Positions 1-6,745 of a stretch of 20,666 bases of DNA are shown piece after piece. Position numbers and translations under genes: made by a program. The first letter of the stretch is position 1, and each line of letters begins with the position of its first letter. The DNA is from QQUD01 sp039029915 (GTDB lineage Bacteria; Chloroflexota; Anaerolineae; Promineifilales; Promineifilaceae): contig JBCCFD010000090.1 in NCBI GenBank assembly GCA_039029915.1, forward strand, positions 1 through 20,666. The letters are read 5' to 3'. The notes under the pieces were generated by a model. The model saw only the letters and a list, made by a program, of their open reading frames with translations, had not been told where the DNA came from and made no database searches.

Positions 1-168
1 CACAAATCAACGGCCGAAAAAGGACGTCAGCTACTTGAACCGCATATTCAATACTTAATCAAGCTGATTCAAGCGGTAAAGGCTGATGAAACAGCCCCAA
101 GTTTGATTGAGGAATTTAACCAACGGCAGGCCAATCCATCTTCTCCCACTTTTTGGACTGAGAAATAA
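1..168 (+). CDS. C-terminal end of a probable creatininase-family hydrolase (partial)
   Basis: Frame 1 is open from the first base to a TAA at 166-168 and gives 55 residues. The 5' part lies outside the window. The piece begins with the stretch STAEKGRQLLEPHIQYLIKL, which resembles the C-terminal helix of creatininase / creatinine amidohydrolase family proteins, where 'ATAEKG' followed by an amphipathic helix is common. A polar tail follows (about residues 40-55, rich in Asn, Gln, Pro and Ser). The metal-binding residues of that family would be upstream and cannot be checked. The family assignment rests only on this short C-terminal similarity and is tentative. That this is the end of a coding region is well supported by the open frame and by a CGGCCG core read as Thr-Ala, as in the other genes of the window. 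Confidence 0.5.
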   Translation, partial: HKSTAEKGRQLLEPHIQYLIKLIQAVKADETAPSLIEEFNQRQANPSSPTFWTEK

Positions 169-228
169 TCTTGATGGCAAATGAAGCTTGGCTTAAAGTT
201 TTGTCAGCTATCTGATGAATCGAAACGG

Positions 229-390
229 CAGGGTTTTTCAGTGTTTGAAAAAGTGCACAAAAATAGAACGCTGATTTCGCTGATTTCGCTGATTTTTATC
301 CGTTTTATCTGCGTAATCCGTGTCATCTGCGTTCCATTTGAAGAATAGCCAAACCTTTTTGGTGATTTTTACTTTTACTGAAAAACCCTG
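229..390. mobile_element. 162-bp MITE-like element with 14-bp inverted repeats and 10-bp target duplication
   Basis: The ends are a perfect 14-bp inverted repeat: CAGGGTTTTTCAGT at 229-242 and its reverse complement at 377-390. Weaker pairing continues about 20 bp inward. The element is flanked by a perfect 10-bp direct repeat, ATCGAAACGG, at 219-228 and 391-400. There is no open reading frame of note inside. Removing the element and one direct repeat restores ATCGAAACGG joined to CCGTTTC, which contains the 14-bp palindrome GAAACGGCCGTTTC. The insertion therefore went into the centre of one of this genome's iterated palindromes. A non-coding element with terminal repeats and a target duplication is the definition of a MITE. 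The parental transposase is not in the window. A 10-bp duplication would suit IS4-like elements, but this is only a guess. Confidence 0.75.
269..340. repeat. Tandem 9-mers plus dispersed-repeat core inside the MITE
   Basis: Three perfect tandem copies of CGCTGATTT occupy 269-277, 278-286 and 287-295. They run into a TCTGCGTAATCCGTGTCATCTGCG-like segment (308-331) made of related 'atctgcgt / atccgtgt' words. From memory, similar strings are common dispersed non-coding repeats in many bacterial genomes; this was not checked. It forms the interior of the 229-390 element. Confidence 0.6.
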
Positions 391-484
391 ATCGAAACGG
401 CCGTTTCACTGGCATGATCGCGCATATGTTTTAAAATTGAGGCCAATAGCACATCGCTTACATATTTTGTCTGAGGAGACTCAA

Positions 485-1561
485 ATGGAAATAGAAATCA
501 CCCCACTAGACCCCGCAACCTTAAAAACCGCACCAACCTCTGATTTTGGATTTGGCACAAACTTCGCCAATCGCATGTTTACACAGCGATACACAAAAGG
601 TGAAGGGTGGCACAGCGCCAAAATCGGCCCATACGAAAATTTTTCACTGCCGCCCTCAACGGCCGTATTACACTATTCACAAGAAATTTTTGAAGGGCTC
701 AAAGCTTATCGTCGCCCAGACGGCAACATCAATTTGTTCCGCCCCTGGGAAAACATGAAGCGATTCAATAATTCGGCCGTGCGCATGGCCATGCCCTCCG
801 TTGATCCAGAAGAACACCTCACCGCCATTTCACAGCTTGTAGAAATTGAACAAGATTGGGTACCCACCGCTGACGGTGCTTCTCTCTATATCCGTCCAGC
901 AATGATCGCAACCGATGCCGCATTAGGCGTCTATTCAAGCCACACCTATCTTCACTTTGTCATCGTTTGCCCCGTTGGCGCGTATTTTGCAGCCGGGTTT
1001 AATCCCATTTCCGTCTTTATCTCAGATTCATATCGTCGCGCAGTGAAGGGGGGCGTAGGAGCGACCAAGACGGGCGGCAACTACTCAGCCAGTCTATTTG
1101 TTAGTGAGCAAGTTAAGGAACAAGGCTACTCGCAGGTGCTGTGGCTTGACGCTATCGAAGGAAAATATATTGAAGAAGTCGGGGCTATGAACATCTGCTT
1201 CGTGTACGAAGGCAAAAAGATTTCCACCCCACCGCTTACAGGCAGCATCCTGCCCGGGATTACACGCATGTCCGTGCTTGAACTAGGCAAAGACCTAGGC
1301 TACGAAGTCGTTGAAGAGCGCGTGGCCATTGATGACATATTGGCAGATATTGAGTCTGGCAAGATCACTGAGGTCTTTGGTTGTGGTACGGCGGCAGTCA
1401 TTGCTCCAGTTGGTAAATTTGGCTACGACGAAAAAGAGTACACCATCAATGATTATCAAGTTGGTGAGGTGTCTAAGCATCTTTACGATGAACTAACCGG
1501 TATCCAATACGGCCGTATTCCCGACCGCTTTGGCTGGACGCACACCATTGAAGTTGAATAA
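485..1561 (+). CDS. ilvE: Branched-chain amino acid aminotransferase
   Basis: The product is a PLP-dependent fold-type IV transaminase that interconverts Leu, Ile and Val with their 2-oxo acids using 2-oxoglutarate/glutamate, in the cytosol. The 358-residue product is of the longer BCAT type (eukaryote/actinobacterial style, about 350-360 aa). Visible motifs are the HYSQEIFEGLKAYRR segment (63-77), YIRP (135-138), the catalytic Lys in GGVGATKTGGNYSAS (K195), and EEVGAMN further on. Near the C-terminus GCGTAA marks the phosphate-binding turn. The ATG at 485 was chosen because AGGAG at 473-477 sits 7 nt upstream. The frame extends back to a TTG at 437, but that start has no ribosome site and adds residues unlike the family. 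It is monocistronic, ends in a strong hairpin, and converges with the lipoprotein gene. It carries three CGGCCG cores. Confidence 0.95.
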   Translation: MEIEITPLDPATLKTAPTSDFGFGTNFANRMFTQRYTKGEGWHSAKIGPYENFSLPPSTAVLHYSQEIFEGLKAYRRPDGNINLFRPWENMKRFNNSAVRMAMPSVDPEEHLTAISQLVEIEQDWVPTADGASLYIRPAMIATDAALGVYSSHTYLHFVIVCPVGAYFAAGFNPISVFISDSYRRAVKGGVGATKTGGNYSASLFVSEQVKEQGYSQVLWLDAIEGKYIEEVGAMNICFVYEGKKISTPPLTGSILPGITRMSVLELGKDLGYEVVEERVAIDDILADIESGKITEVFGCGTAAVIAPVGKFGYDEKEYTINDYQVGEVSKHLYDELTGIQYGRIPDRFGWTHTIEVE

Positions 1562-1573
1562 GTAAAGTTAGCG

Positions 1574-1723
1574 TATAGAGATAGAGGGACATATTTAGAA
1601 AGGTAGTTTGCTAAATATTAGGCGTTACGCACATTTGGACAGGCTCAATGTGCATAACGCCTAAACAATAAAGTTTTTTAGCTAAACAAGCTTCTTCTTT
1701 AAAAACTATCCTCTAGCTCTATA
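1574..1723. repeat. About 150-bp imperfect foldback sequence between convergent genes
   Basis: The outer arms at 1574-1587 (TATAGAGATAGAGG) and 1710-1723 are inverted copies with one mismatch in 14. Inside, 'tagtttgctaaa' and the reverse complement of 'tttagctaaac' pair imperfectly. The centre is the 17-bp terminator stem at 1619-1663. The whole stretch can therefore fold into one long, gapped hairpin. No target-site duplication was found next to the outer arms, so it may be an old MITE or simply a compound bidirectional terminator. Confidence 0.5.
1619..1679. terminator. Intrinsic terminator after ilvE, probably bidirectional
   Basis: The stem arms TAGGCGTTACGCACATT (1619-1635) and AATGTGCATAACGCCTA (1647-1663) pair with a single mismatch around an 11-nt loop. 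A T-run follows at 1674-1679 on the + strand, 10 nt after the stem. The convergent arrangement of ilvE and the lipoprotein gene fits a shared terminator. Confidence 0.7.
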
Positions 1724-1755
1724 CTCTACTCTCTAAGCTCAATACTCTAGCTTCT

Positions 1756-2763
1756 CTACGTCTCCCACTGATAGTAGACTAAAAACGACAAATAAAGCGT
1801 TCCCTGCCATTCTTCAACACCCACGGCCCATGTGCCCCAGTTGAGGCCAGCAAACTCATCGGTGCCTGCCCGATAGTAAGAAACATGAGCTTGTGATTCA
1901 TATCCATCCGGCAAAATAATCAGACCAGGTGTACCTCCGTGCAGGATTTCATTACAGCCAATGTCGCTCTCATTGAGCACGGTTTCTTCTAGTAAAGGCA
2001 CGATGACCTGATCAAAACTACCAATAATGGGCGCTCCTTCCCCAATCGTTGTGCCCCAATCGGCGGCTGAATTGCTACTGAATAGGTTATTAATCGCTGT
2101 TCCTTCATAGCGAACGACGGGGTTCCACCAAGCCGTGTGAACGCGAACGCCTCGCTCTGGATGAATTAGCTGAGCCAGTCGGACATTGTCTTTTGTTGCA
2201 ACCGCCTGTTCAAACTCACCCAGCAACGCAGCCAACTGTGGCGAACTGCAAAAGTCATCAGAAACGGCCGTTGTCAGAAAGCGACTGTTGACCCAACCAG
2301 AAACCTGACCGTCTGACACCGGCACCCAAAGCGATGAGCCGACCTGAACTCCTTCGCCAGTAATGTCAATATTTGTGGCATTCGGGGCAAAGCTGCCCAC
2401 GATATCAAAACTCACGCCCGCCCCGGCTCGAACATTCAGGACATCATTTTCCTCAACAAAGGTCACACGATAGCCGCTACCAGTTGATAAGGATGGCGCA
2501 GGTTCGGTTGGGGGAACGGCCGTTGACTCAACCACGGGTGGCGACGTTGGTTCCGTTTGTGGAACCGGGGTCTCGGTTGCCGTAACCAGTTGTTCAGGAA
2601 CGGCCGTAGGGTCAATGATCACCGTTGGTTCAGCAACTTGCTCAAGAGAAGCCGCTGTCGGAATGGCGAGAGCAGGTTGTGTTTCAGTTTGAGTGTTACA
2701 AGCGGCGGTAAAAATCAATACGGCGGTCAAAATCGATATAAATCGGTTAGACATGCGATACAT
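1756..2763 (-). CDS. Probable SH3-domain lipoprotein
   Basis: This is a secreted, probably membrane-anchored protein of about 335 residues. The N-terminus has a basic residue or two, a hydrophobic stretch (FISILTAVLIFTAA) and a Cys in a lipobox-like TAAC context, so lipidation at that Cys is likely. A low-complexity linker of roughly 70 residues rich in Thr, Pro, Glu and Val follows, as in many Chloroflexota surface proteins. Next comes a bacterial SH3 (SH3b) domain with the hallmark VLNVRAGAGVSFDIVG and GWVNSRFL segments. The C-terminal part of about 170 residues (LAALLGEFEQAVATKDNVRL onward, Trp-rich) belongs to no family I recognise. The ATG at 2763 is 7 nt after the ychF stop codon; an ATG at 2754 is an equally possible start, and neither has a clear ribosome site, which suggests translational coupling to ychF. 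An in-frame start at 2805 would overlap ychF and place residues before the signal, so it was rejected. Confidence 0.75.
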   Translation of the reverse strand: MYRMSNRFISILTAVLIFTAACNTQTETQPALAIPTAASLEQVAEPTVIIDPTAVPEQLVTATETPVPQTEPTSPPVVESTAVPPTEPAPSLSTGSGYRVTFVEENDVLNVRAGAGVSFDIVGSFAPNATNIDITGEGVQVGSSLWVPVSDGQVSGWVNSRFLTTAVSDDFCSSPQLAALLGEFEQAVATKDNVRLAQLIHPERGVRVHTAWWNPVVRYEGTAINNLFSSNSAADWGTTIGEGAPIIGSFDQVIVPLLEETVLNESDIGCNEILHGGTPGLIILPDGYESQAHVSYYRAGTDEFAGLNWGTWAVGVEEWQGTLYLSFLVYYQWET

Positions 2764-2770
2764 AAAAAAG

Positions 2771-3859
2771 TTACACATTAAATTTGATATTGATGATATC
2801 GCCATCTTTTACAATATACGTTTTACCTTCTTGCCGCAGCTTGCCAGCATTACGGGCTTCAGCCATGCTGCCCAATGACATCAAATCATCATAGGCTACG
2901 GTCTCGGCCCGAATAAACCCTTTAGCAAGATCAGAGTGGATCGTCCCAGCGGCTTTAACGGCATCCGCCCCTCGTTCGAGCGTCCAGGCTCGCACTTCAT
3001 CTTCACCAACAGTAAAGAACGCATGCAATCCCATCAGGTCGTAGCTTAAGCGAATCACCTTATCGAGGCTCAACTCTTGGACATCATACTCTTCCATAAA
3101 CATTTCGAGAGACTCTTCATCTCCGGCCGCGCTAAGCTGGGACAGCTCCATTTCGAGCTTGCCGCGCAAATTGCTCACAATCGTTTGCGGAAAATCATAA
3201 GGAGACTCAATTTCATCTTGATCATCCCCAATGTTGAAAATGACAACGGTTGGTTTCAATGTTAACAAGCCGTACCCGCGCAAAAGCTTGAGCTGGTCTT
3301 CTTCAAGGCCAAGGCTTCGCAACGGCCGTTCCTCTCCCAACGTCTCATTTAGCTGCTGAAAAAGAGCTAGTTCCTTTTGGGCGGCGCCTTTATCCTTGGC
3401 TGCTCCTTTGCGCAAGCTATCTTCAATTTTTTCAATGCGGCGCTCAACCACGCCAATATCATTGAGTAAAAATTCCGTATCCACCGCTTCCAAATCGCGG
3501 GCGGCATCCACGGAGCCGTCTGGATGTGGGTAGATTTCGCTCTCAAAAGCACGAACAACGTGCACAAAACCATCAAGCGTCGCCAGATGATTGAGCAATT
3601 CACCGGGTAATCCGCCTCCCTCGCTGGCCCCTTTTTTGAGACCAGCTACATCTGTGTAGGTGATGCGCGCATATGTGGTCTTTTTGGGGTTAAACATCGC
3701 CGTCAGCTTATCAATTCGCTCATCCTTGACGTCGACGATAGCGGTAAGGACATCAAATCGCCCCCCCATGCTTTGCCCAGTTGGGGCATCTCCCTTGGTT
3801 AATGCGTTAAAAATGGTCGTTTTGCCTGCCCCCGGCAGGCCAACAATACCGAGTTTCAT
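2771..3859 (-). CDS. ychF: YchF/OLA1-family translation-associated GTPase/ATPase
   Basis: This is a 362-residue Obg-related P-loop protein of the YchF subfamily, close to the usual 363. YchF proteins bind ribosomes and often prefer ATP to GTP. Seen here are a G1 loop GLPGAGKTT (7-15), a G3 region DVAGLKKGASEGGGLPGELL (70-89) that matches the family's DIAGLVKGAS..GEGLG signature, a short coiled-coil insert (about 130-165), and the G4-like FNIGDD in place of NKxD, as expected for YchF. The C-terminal TGS/DUF933 domain contains GTIHSDLAKGFIRAETVAYDD. The G1 loop differs from the common YchF form GLPNVGKST, so this may be a divergent subgroup. The start ATG at 3859 has an AAGGAA ribosome site about 9 nt upstream. 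It lies 61 nt downstream of the dehydratase gene and just ahead of the lipoprotein gene, so all three may share a transcript. Confidence 0.93.
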   Translation of the reverse strand: MKLGIVGLPGAGKTTIFNALTKGDAPTGQSMGGRFDVLTAIVDVKDERIDKLTAMFNPKKTTYARITYTDVAGLKKGASEGGGLPGELLNHLATLDGFVHVVRAFESEIYPHPDGSVDAARDLEAVDTEFLLNDIGVVERRIEKIEDSLRKGAAKDKGAAQKELALFQQLNETLGEERPLRSLGLEEDQLKLLRGYGLLTLKPTVVIFNIGDDQDEIESPYDFPQTIVSNLRGKLEMELSQLSAAGDEESLEMFMEEYDVQELSLDKVIRLSYDLMGLHAFFTVGEDEVRAWTLERGADAVKAAGTIHSDLAKGFIRAETVAYDDLMSLGSMAEARNAGKLRQEGKTYIVKDGDIINIKFNV

Positions 3860-3920
3860 AGTTAAAATTCCTTGGATTAATTAGGATCGACTGAGGAGTA
3901 TAGCAGAAATTGAATAGTTA

Positions 3921-4883
3921 TCACTGCAATAATTTATCGACTTGAGCTAGATCGACATTGCCCCCGCTGATGACACAGCAGACGCTTGAACCGGAGGGTA
4001 ATTCAACTTTATCATACATTAGGGCGGCAACCGAAGCGGCGGCGGCTGGCTCAGCCATCACTTTACAGCGTTCCCAAATCAAGCGTAACGCAGTTTTAAT
4101 TTCATCTTCGGATACAAGCACAACCTCATCAACAAACGCTTTGACGTGCTGAAAGGTGTGCTGGCCGGCAAATGGGGCAGCTAGCCCGTCAGCAATTGTG
4201 TTTGTGCCTAAAAGCGGCAGCGCTTCTCCCTTTTCTAGACTGTTGGTGAGGGTGGGGGCACCTTCTGGCTCAACTCCAATGATTTTGGTCTGAGGACGCA
4301 GGTGTTTAACGGCCGTTGCCACTCCCGAAATCAAGCCGCCACCGCCAATACCTACGAAAACAACGTCACACTCTGGCAAATCTTCTAAGATTTCCAAACC
4401 GAGTGAACCGTGGCCCGCAATGAGCTGCAAATCATCAAACGGATGCACTAAGGTCAAGCCCCGTTCATCCTTCACCTGCATGCAATATTCAAGTAGATTA
4501 CCATCCGTTAGCAGCACGTCGCCCCCGTAGCCGCGCGTGGCGTGCTGCTTCATTACGACGCTGCTTTGAGGCATGATGACTGTTGAAGGTACGCCGTACT
4601 GTGTGGCCCCCCACGCCACCGCTTGAGCCGCATTCCCTGCCGAAAGCGTAATCACCCCTTTTTGCATCTCGTCGGGGGATAAAGAGGCCATTTTGTTAGA
4701 AACACCTCGCACCTTAAAAGAGCCTGTTTTTTGGAATAGCTCCAGCTTTAAAGAGACGTCATGCCCTGTTAAGTTAGAGAAATAAGATGAATAAGCCATC
4801 GGGGTGCGATGTACCTTTTCCTTTATTGACTCTCTAGCTTTTAAAATTTCCTCTAAGGTGACTAAATGGGTTTCTGTTTGCAT
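3921..4883 (-). CDS. Threonine/serine dehydratase-like PLP enzyme (fold type II)
   Basis: The 320-residue protein has the size and order of catabolic-type threonine dehydratases or serine racemases, with no C-terminal ACT regulatory domain. The expected reaction is deamination of L-threonine (to 2-oxobutyrate) or L-serine in the cytosol. Visible features are the PLP lysine in KTGSFKVRG (K57), the PLP phosphate-binding glycine loop GIGGGGLISG (about 178-187), and the C-terminal CCVISGGNVDL segment. The substrate loop is SAGNAAQ (81-87), whereas most family members have SAGNHAQ. The missing His could shift substrate preference, so a precise substrate and the name ilvA/tdcB are not assigned. The start ATG at 4883 has GAGGAG about 6 nt upstream. 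The gene is divergent from the MmgE/PrpD gene and leads a leftward series with ychF. Confidence 0.85.
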   Translation of the reverse strand: MQTETHLVTLEEILKARESIKEKVHRTPMAYSSYFSNLTGHDVSLKLELFQKTGSFKVRGVSNKMASLSPDEMQKGVITLSAGNAAQAVAWGATQYGVPSTVIMPQSSVVMKQHATRGYGGDVLLTDGNLLEYCMQVKDERGLTLVHPFDDLQLIAGHGSLGLEILEDLPECDVVFVGIGGGGLISGVATAVKHLRPQTKIIGVEPEGAPTLTNSLEKGEALPLLGTNTIADGLAAPFAGQHTFQHVKAFVDEVVLVSEDEIKTALRLIWERCKVMAEPAAAASVAALMYDKVELPSGSSVCCVISGGNVDLAQVDKLLQ

Positions 4884-4940
4884 TTAAGCTCCTCACTCAT
4901 CATCAAGTTTGTCTAGTTTATGATCCAGATTGAACCATAG

Positions 4941-4969
4941 AAAATAGCTGTGGACAAAGAATGTGGCAA
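4941..4969 (-). promoter_or_regulatory. Candidate sigma70-type promoter for the dehydratase gene
   Basis: On the minus strand TTGCCA (4969-4964) and TATTTT (4946-4941) are separated by exactly 17 nt, about 60 nt ahead of the start codon. The -10 box has two mismatches to consensus, so this is a plausible but unproven call. Confidence 0.4.
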
Positions 4970-4979
4970 TTGATTCAAT
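4969..4979. promoter_or_regulatory. Perfect 11-bp palindrome in the divergent promoter region
   Basis: ATTGA-T-TCAAT is a perfect inverted repeat with a 1-nt centre. It abuts the leftward -35 candidate and lies ahead of the rightward promoter candidate. The position would suit an operator serving both directions, but the site is short and no cognate regulator is adjacent. Confidence 0.3.
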
Positions 4980-4994
4980 AAAACGGCCGTTCTG

Positions 4995-5023
4995 TTGGCA
5001 GTTTGGCCTATTGTGGTTCTAAT
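4995..5023 (+). promoter_or_regulatory. Weak candidate promoter for the MmgE/PrpD gene
   Basis: TTGGCA (4995-5000) and TCTAAT (5018-5023) are 17 nt apart, about 115 nt upstream of the ATG at 5138. The -35 matches well and the -10 poorly. Confidence 0.28.
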
Positions 5024-5137
5024 AATTTGAGAATACGCTCCAGTGAACGGTGTCCGCGGTGGTCTTCTTTCTGGTCAACTGGCCCAAAAATAATTGCTCA
5101 CCGATTTCACACATAGAGATTTGAGAAGGATTGAAGG

Positions 5138-6457
5138 ATGCATTTTACAAACTTTATTCATGATTTAACCTACGACAATATTCCTGCTAACGTCATTCAC
5201 GCTGCCAAGCGATGTTTGTTAGACACGCTAGGCGTCGTCATTACTGGCCGACAAACTGAGTTAGCCAATATCGTTTATGACTTTGCAGCGATTGCTTTTG
5301 GGGGAACCGCCAGCAAACTGTGGCTAGACGGCCGTTCCGTCTCCCTCCCCGGAGCGGTTTTTGCCCACGCCATGGCGGCTGACGCAGTGGACATGCACGA
5401 CGGGTATCAAATTACCAAAGGGCACGCGGGTGTGGCCCTGGTTCCGACCGTTTTAGCATTCATCAATGACAAACACGGCAATCCAGTCAGCGGCAAAGAG
5501 CTGCTTACCACACTGGTCGTAGGGTATGAAATCGCCATTCGCACCGGCATCACCCTTCACGCCACAACCTGTGACTACCACACCTCTGGCGCATGGAACG
5601 CCGTTGGCTGTGCCGCAATGTATGCCCGACGCTACCAGCTTACCTCCGAGCAAACGGAGCATGCGCTCGGCACGGCCGAATTCTATGGCCCTCGCTCCCA
5701 AATGATGCGCTGTATTGATTTTCCCACGATGGTTAAAGATGGCTCAGGTTGGGGTGCTATGGGGGGCATTTCAGCGGGGATGATGGCGCAAGCTGGCTTT
5801 ACAGGCGCACCCGCCATCACGGTTGATTCTGCAGAAGCCAAACAGTATTGGGCTGATCTGGGTGAAAAATGGACCCTGCCCGACCAATATTATAAAAAAT
5901 ATGCCGTCTGCTACTGGGCGCAGCCGGCCATTGCCGCTACGCTAGAGCTAAAAGAAGCACACAATCTACAGCCAGAACAAATTGAAACAATCGAGGTGGC
6001 TACTTTCCACGAAGCGACGCGGCTAGCGATGCGCAGACCCACCAATACCGAAGAAGCGCAGTATAGCCTCCCCTTCCCAGTAGCAGCCGCTTTGGTACAC
6101 GGCCAAATCAGCTACCCTGAAATTGCAGGCGACAATTTGACGCACCCTTTGGTGATGGATTTAGTGGATCGCGTCATCATGACCGAAGATGATGAGTACA
6201 ATCGCATCTTCCCTAACGATCGCTACTGCCGCGTGACCATCACCACAAAGGATGGGGCAAAATACATCTCAAAACCGACAATACCCCCGTGGACCGAAAA
6301 GAATCCGGCAACCGACCAAGAGCTCATTGATAAATTCCACTTTATCGCCCAACAATGCTTGCCAAAAGAAAATGTCCGCAACCTAGAAACGGCCGTTTGG
6401 CAACTAGAATCAGAAGAAAACACGGCCAAGATGTTGAGAGAGCTACAAATCAAATAG
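5138..6457 (+). CDS. MmgE/PrpD family protein (2-methylcitrate dehydratase-like)
   Basis: This 439-residue protein has the full MmgE/PrpD layout. The helical N-terminal half starts FIHDLTYDNIPANVIHAAKRCLLDTLG, and contains MAADAVDMHDGYQITKGHAG and the MMRCIDFPTMVKDGSG..GGISAGMMAQAGFTG segment. The smaller C-terminal half includes IETIEVATFHEATRLA. Family members include 2-methylcitrate dehydratase, cis-aconitate decarboxylase and many of unknown substrate. The usual HPG motif is KGHAG here and the usual MVKR is MVKD, so it is not a standard PrpD and a substrate cannot be named. No prpB or prpC gene lies nearby, which also argues against a methylcitrate cycle. The start ATG at 5138 follows a GAAGG ribosome site. 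The gene is transcribed alone, divergent from the dehydratase gene, and is followed by hairpin repeats. Confidence 0.85.
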   Translation: MHFTNFIHDLTYDNIPANVIHAAKRCLLDTLGVVITGRQTELANIVYDFAAIAFGGTASKLWLDGRSVSLPGAVFAHAMAADAVDMHDGYQITKGHAGVALVPTVLAFINDKHGNPVSGKELLTTLVVGYEIAIRTGITLHATTCDYHTSGAWNAVGCAAMYARRYQLTSEQTEHALGTAEFYGPRSQMMRCIDFPTMVKDGSGWGAMGGISAGMMAQAGFTGAPAITVDSAEAKQYWADLGEKWTLPDQYYKKYAVCYWAQPAIAATLELKEAHNLQPEQIETIEVATFHEATRLAMRRPTNTEEAQYSLPFPVAAALVHGQISYPEIAGDNLTHPLVMDLVDRVIMTEDDEYNRIFPNDRYCRVTITTKDGAKYISKPTIPPWTEKNPATDQELIDKFHFIAQQCLPKENVRNLETAVWQLESEENTAKMLRELQIK

Positions 6458-6482
6458 AAATAGAACTTTCGCAAATAGCGGT

Positions 6483-6530
6483 CCCTGAGCCTGTCGAAGT
6501 GACTTTCTTAACCCTTCGACAGGCTCAGGG
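6483..6530. repeat. Dispersed GAGCCTGTCGAAG hairpin, possible terminator
   Basis: The arms CCCTGAGCCTGTCGAAG (6483-6499) and CTTCGACAGGCTCAGGG (6514-6530) pair perfectly over 17 bp around a 14-nt loop. From memory this inverted sequence is a widespread dispersed intergenic repeat in several bacterial phyla; not checked here. It begins 25 nt after the MmgE/PrpD stop and could act as a terminator, although no T-run follows. Confidence 0.7.
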
Positions 6531-6560
6531 TGCGTAAGTCCTGTAGAAATAGATATTTTT

Positions 6561-6602
6561 AGTGAAGAATCTCACTTGTTCAAAAAGGTGAAATTCTTCA
6601 CT
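6561..6602. repeat. Hairpin with 15-bp arms between convergent genes
   Basis: The arms AGTGAAGAATCTCAC (6561-6575) and GTGAAATTCTTCACT (6588-6602) pair with one mismatch around a 12-nt loop. It lies in the convergent gap between the MmgE/PrpD gene and the PIG-L gene, so it may help termination. There is no strong U-tract on either strand. Confidence 0.45.
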
Positions 6603-6650
6603 AGTCACTTTATTTGATAAAAATTACCCTTGCCCCATTCAGGCTTCTTC

Positions 6651-6666
6651 TGAGCGGAGTCGAAGG
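6651..6666. repeat. Dispersed TGAGCGGAGTCGAAGG motif
   Basis: This 16-mer is a second type of widely dispersed intergenic word, related to the CCTGAGCGGAGTCGAAGG repeats remembered from other genomes. It stands alone here without a pairing arm. Together with 6483-6530 it suggests that the 288-bp gap 6458-6745 is a landing place for small repeats. Confidence 0.4.
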
Positions 6667-6745
6667 TATGACAATTTTCAATCTCAAATTATTTTGAGTA
6701 GCAATATAAGGGCAAAATACCAATCCCCAATCCTCACTCCCCACT

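Noticed and set aside
269..295. Possible CRISPR or short tandem array
   Set aside because: The three 9-bp units are contiguous with no spacers and lie within a MITE.
437..484. TTG start 16 codons upstream of ilvE
   Set aside because: No ribosome site; the ATG at 485 has AGGAG at good spacing and matches the family N-terminus.
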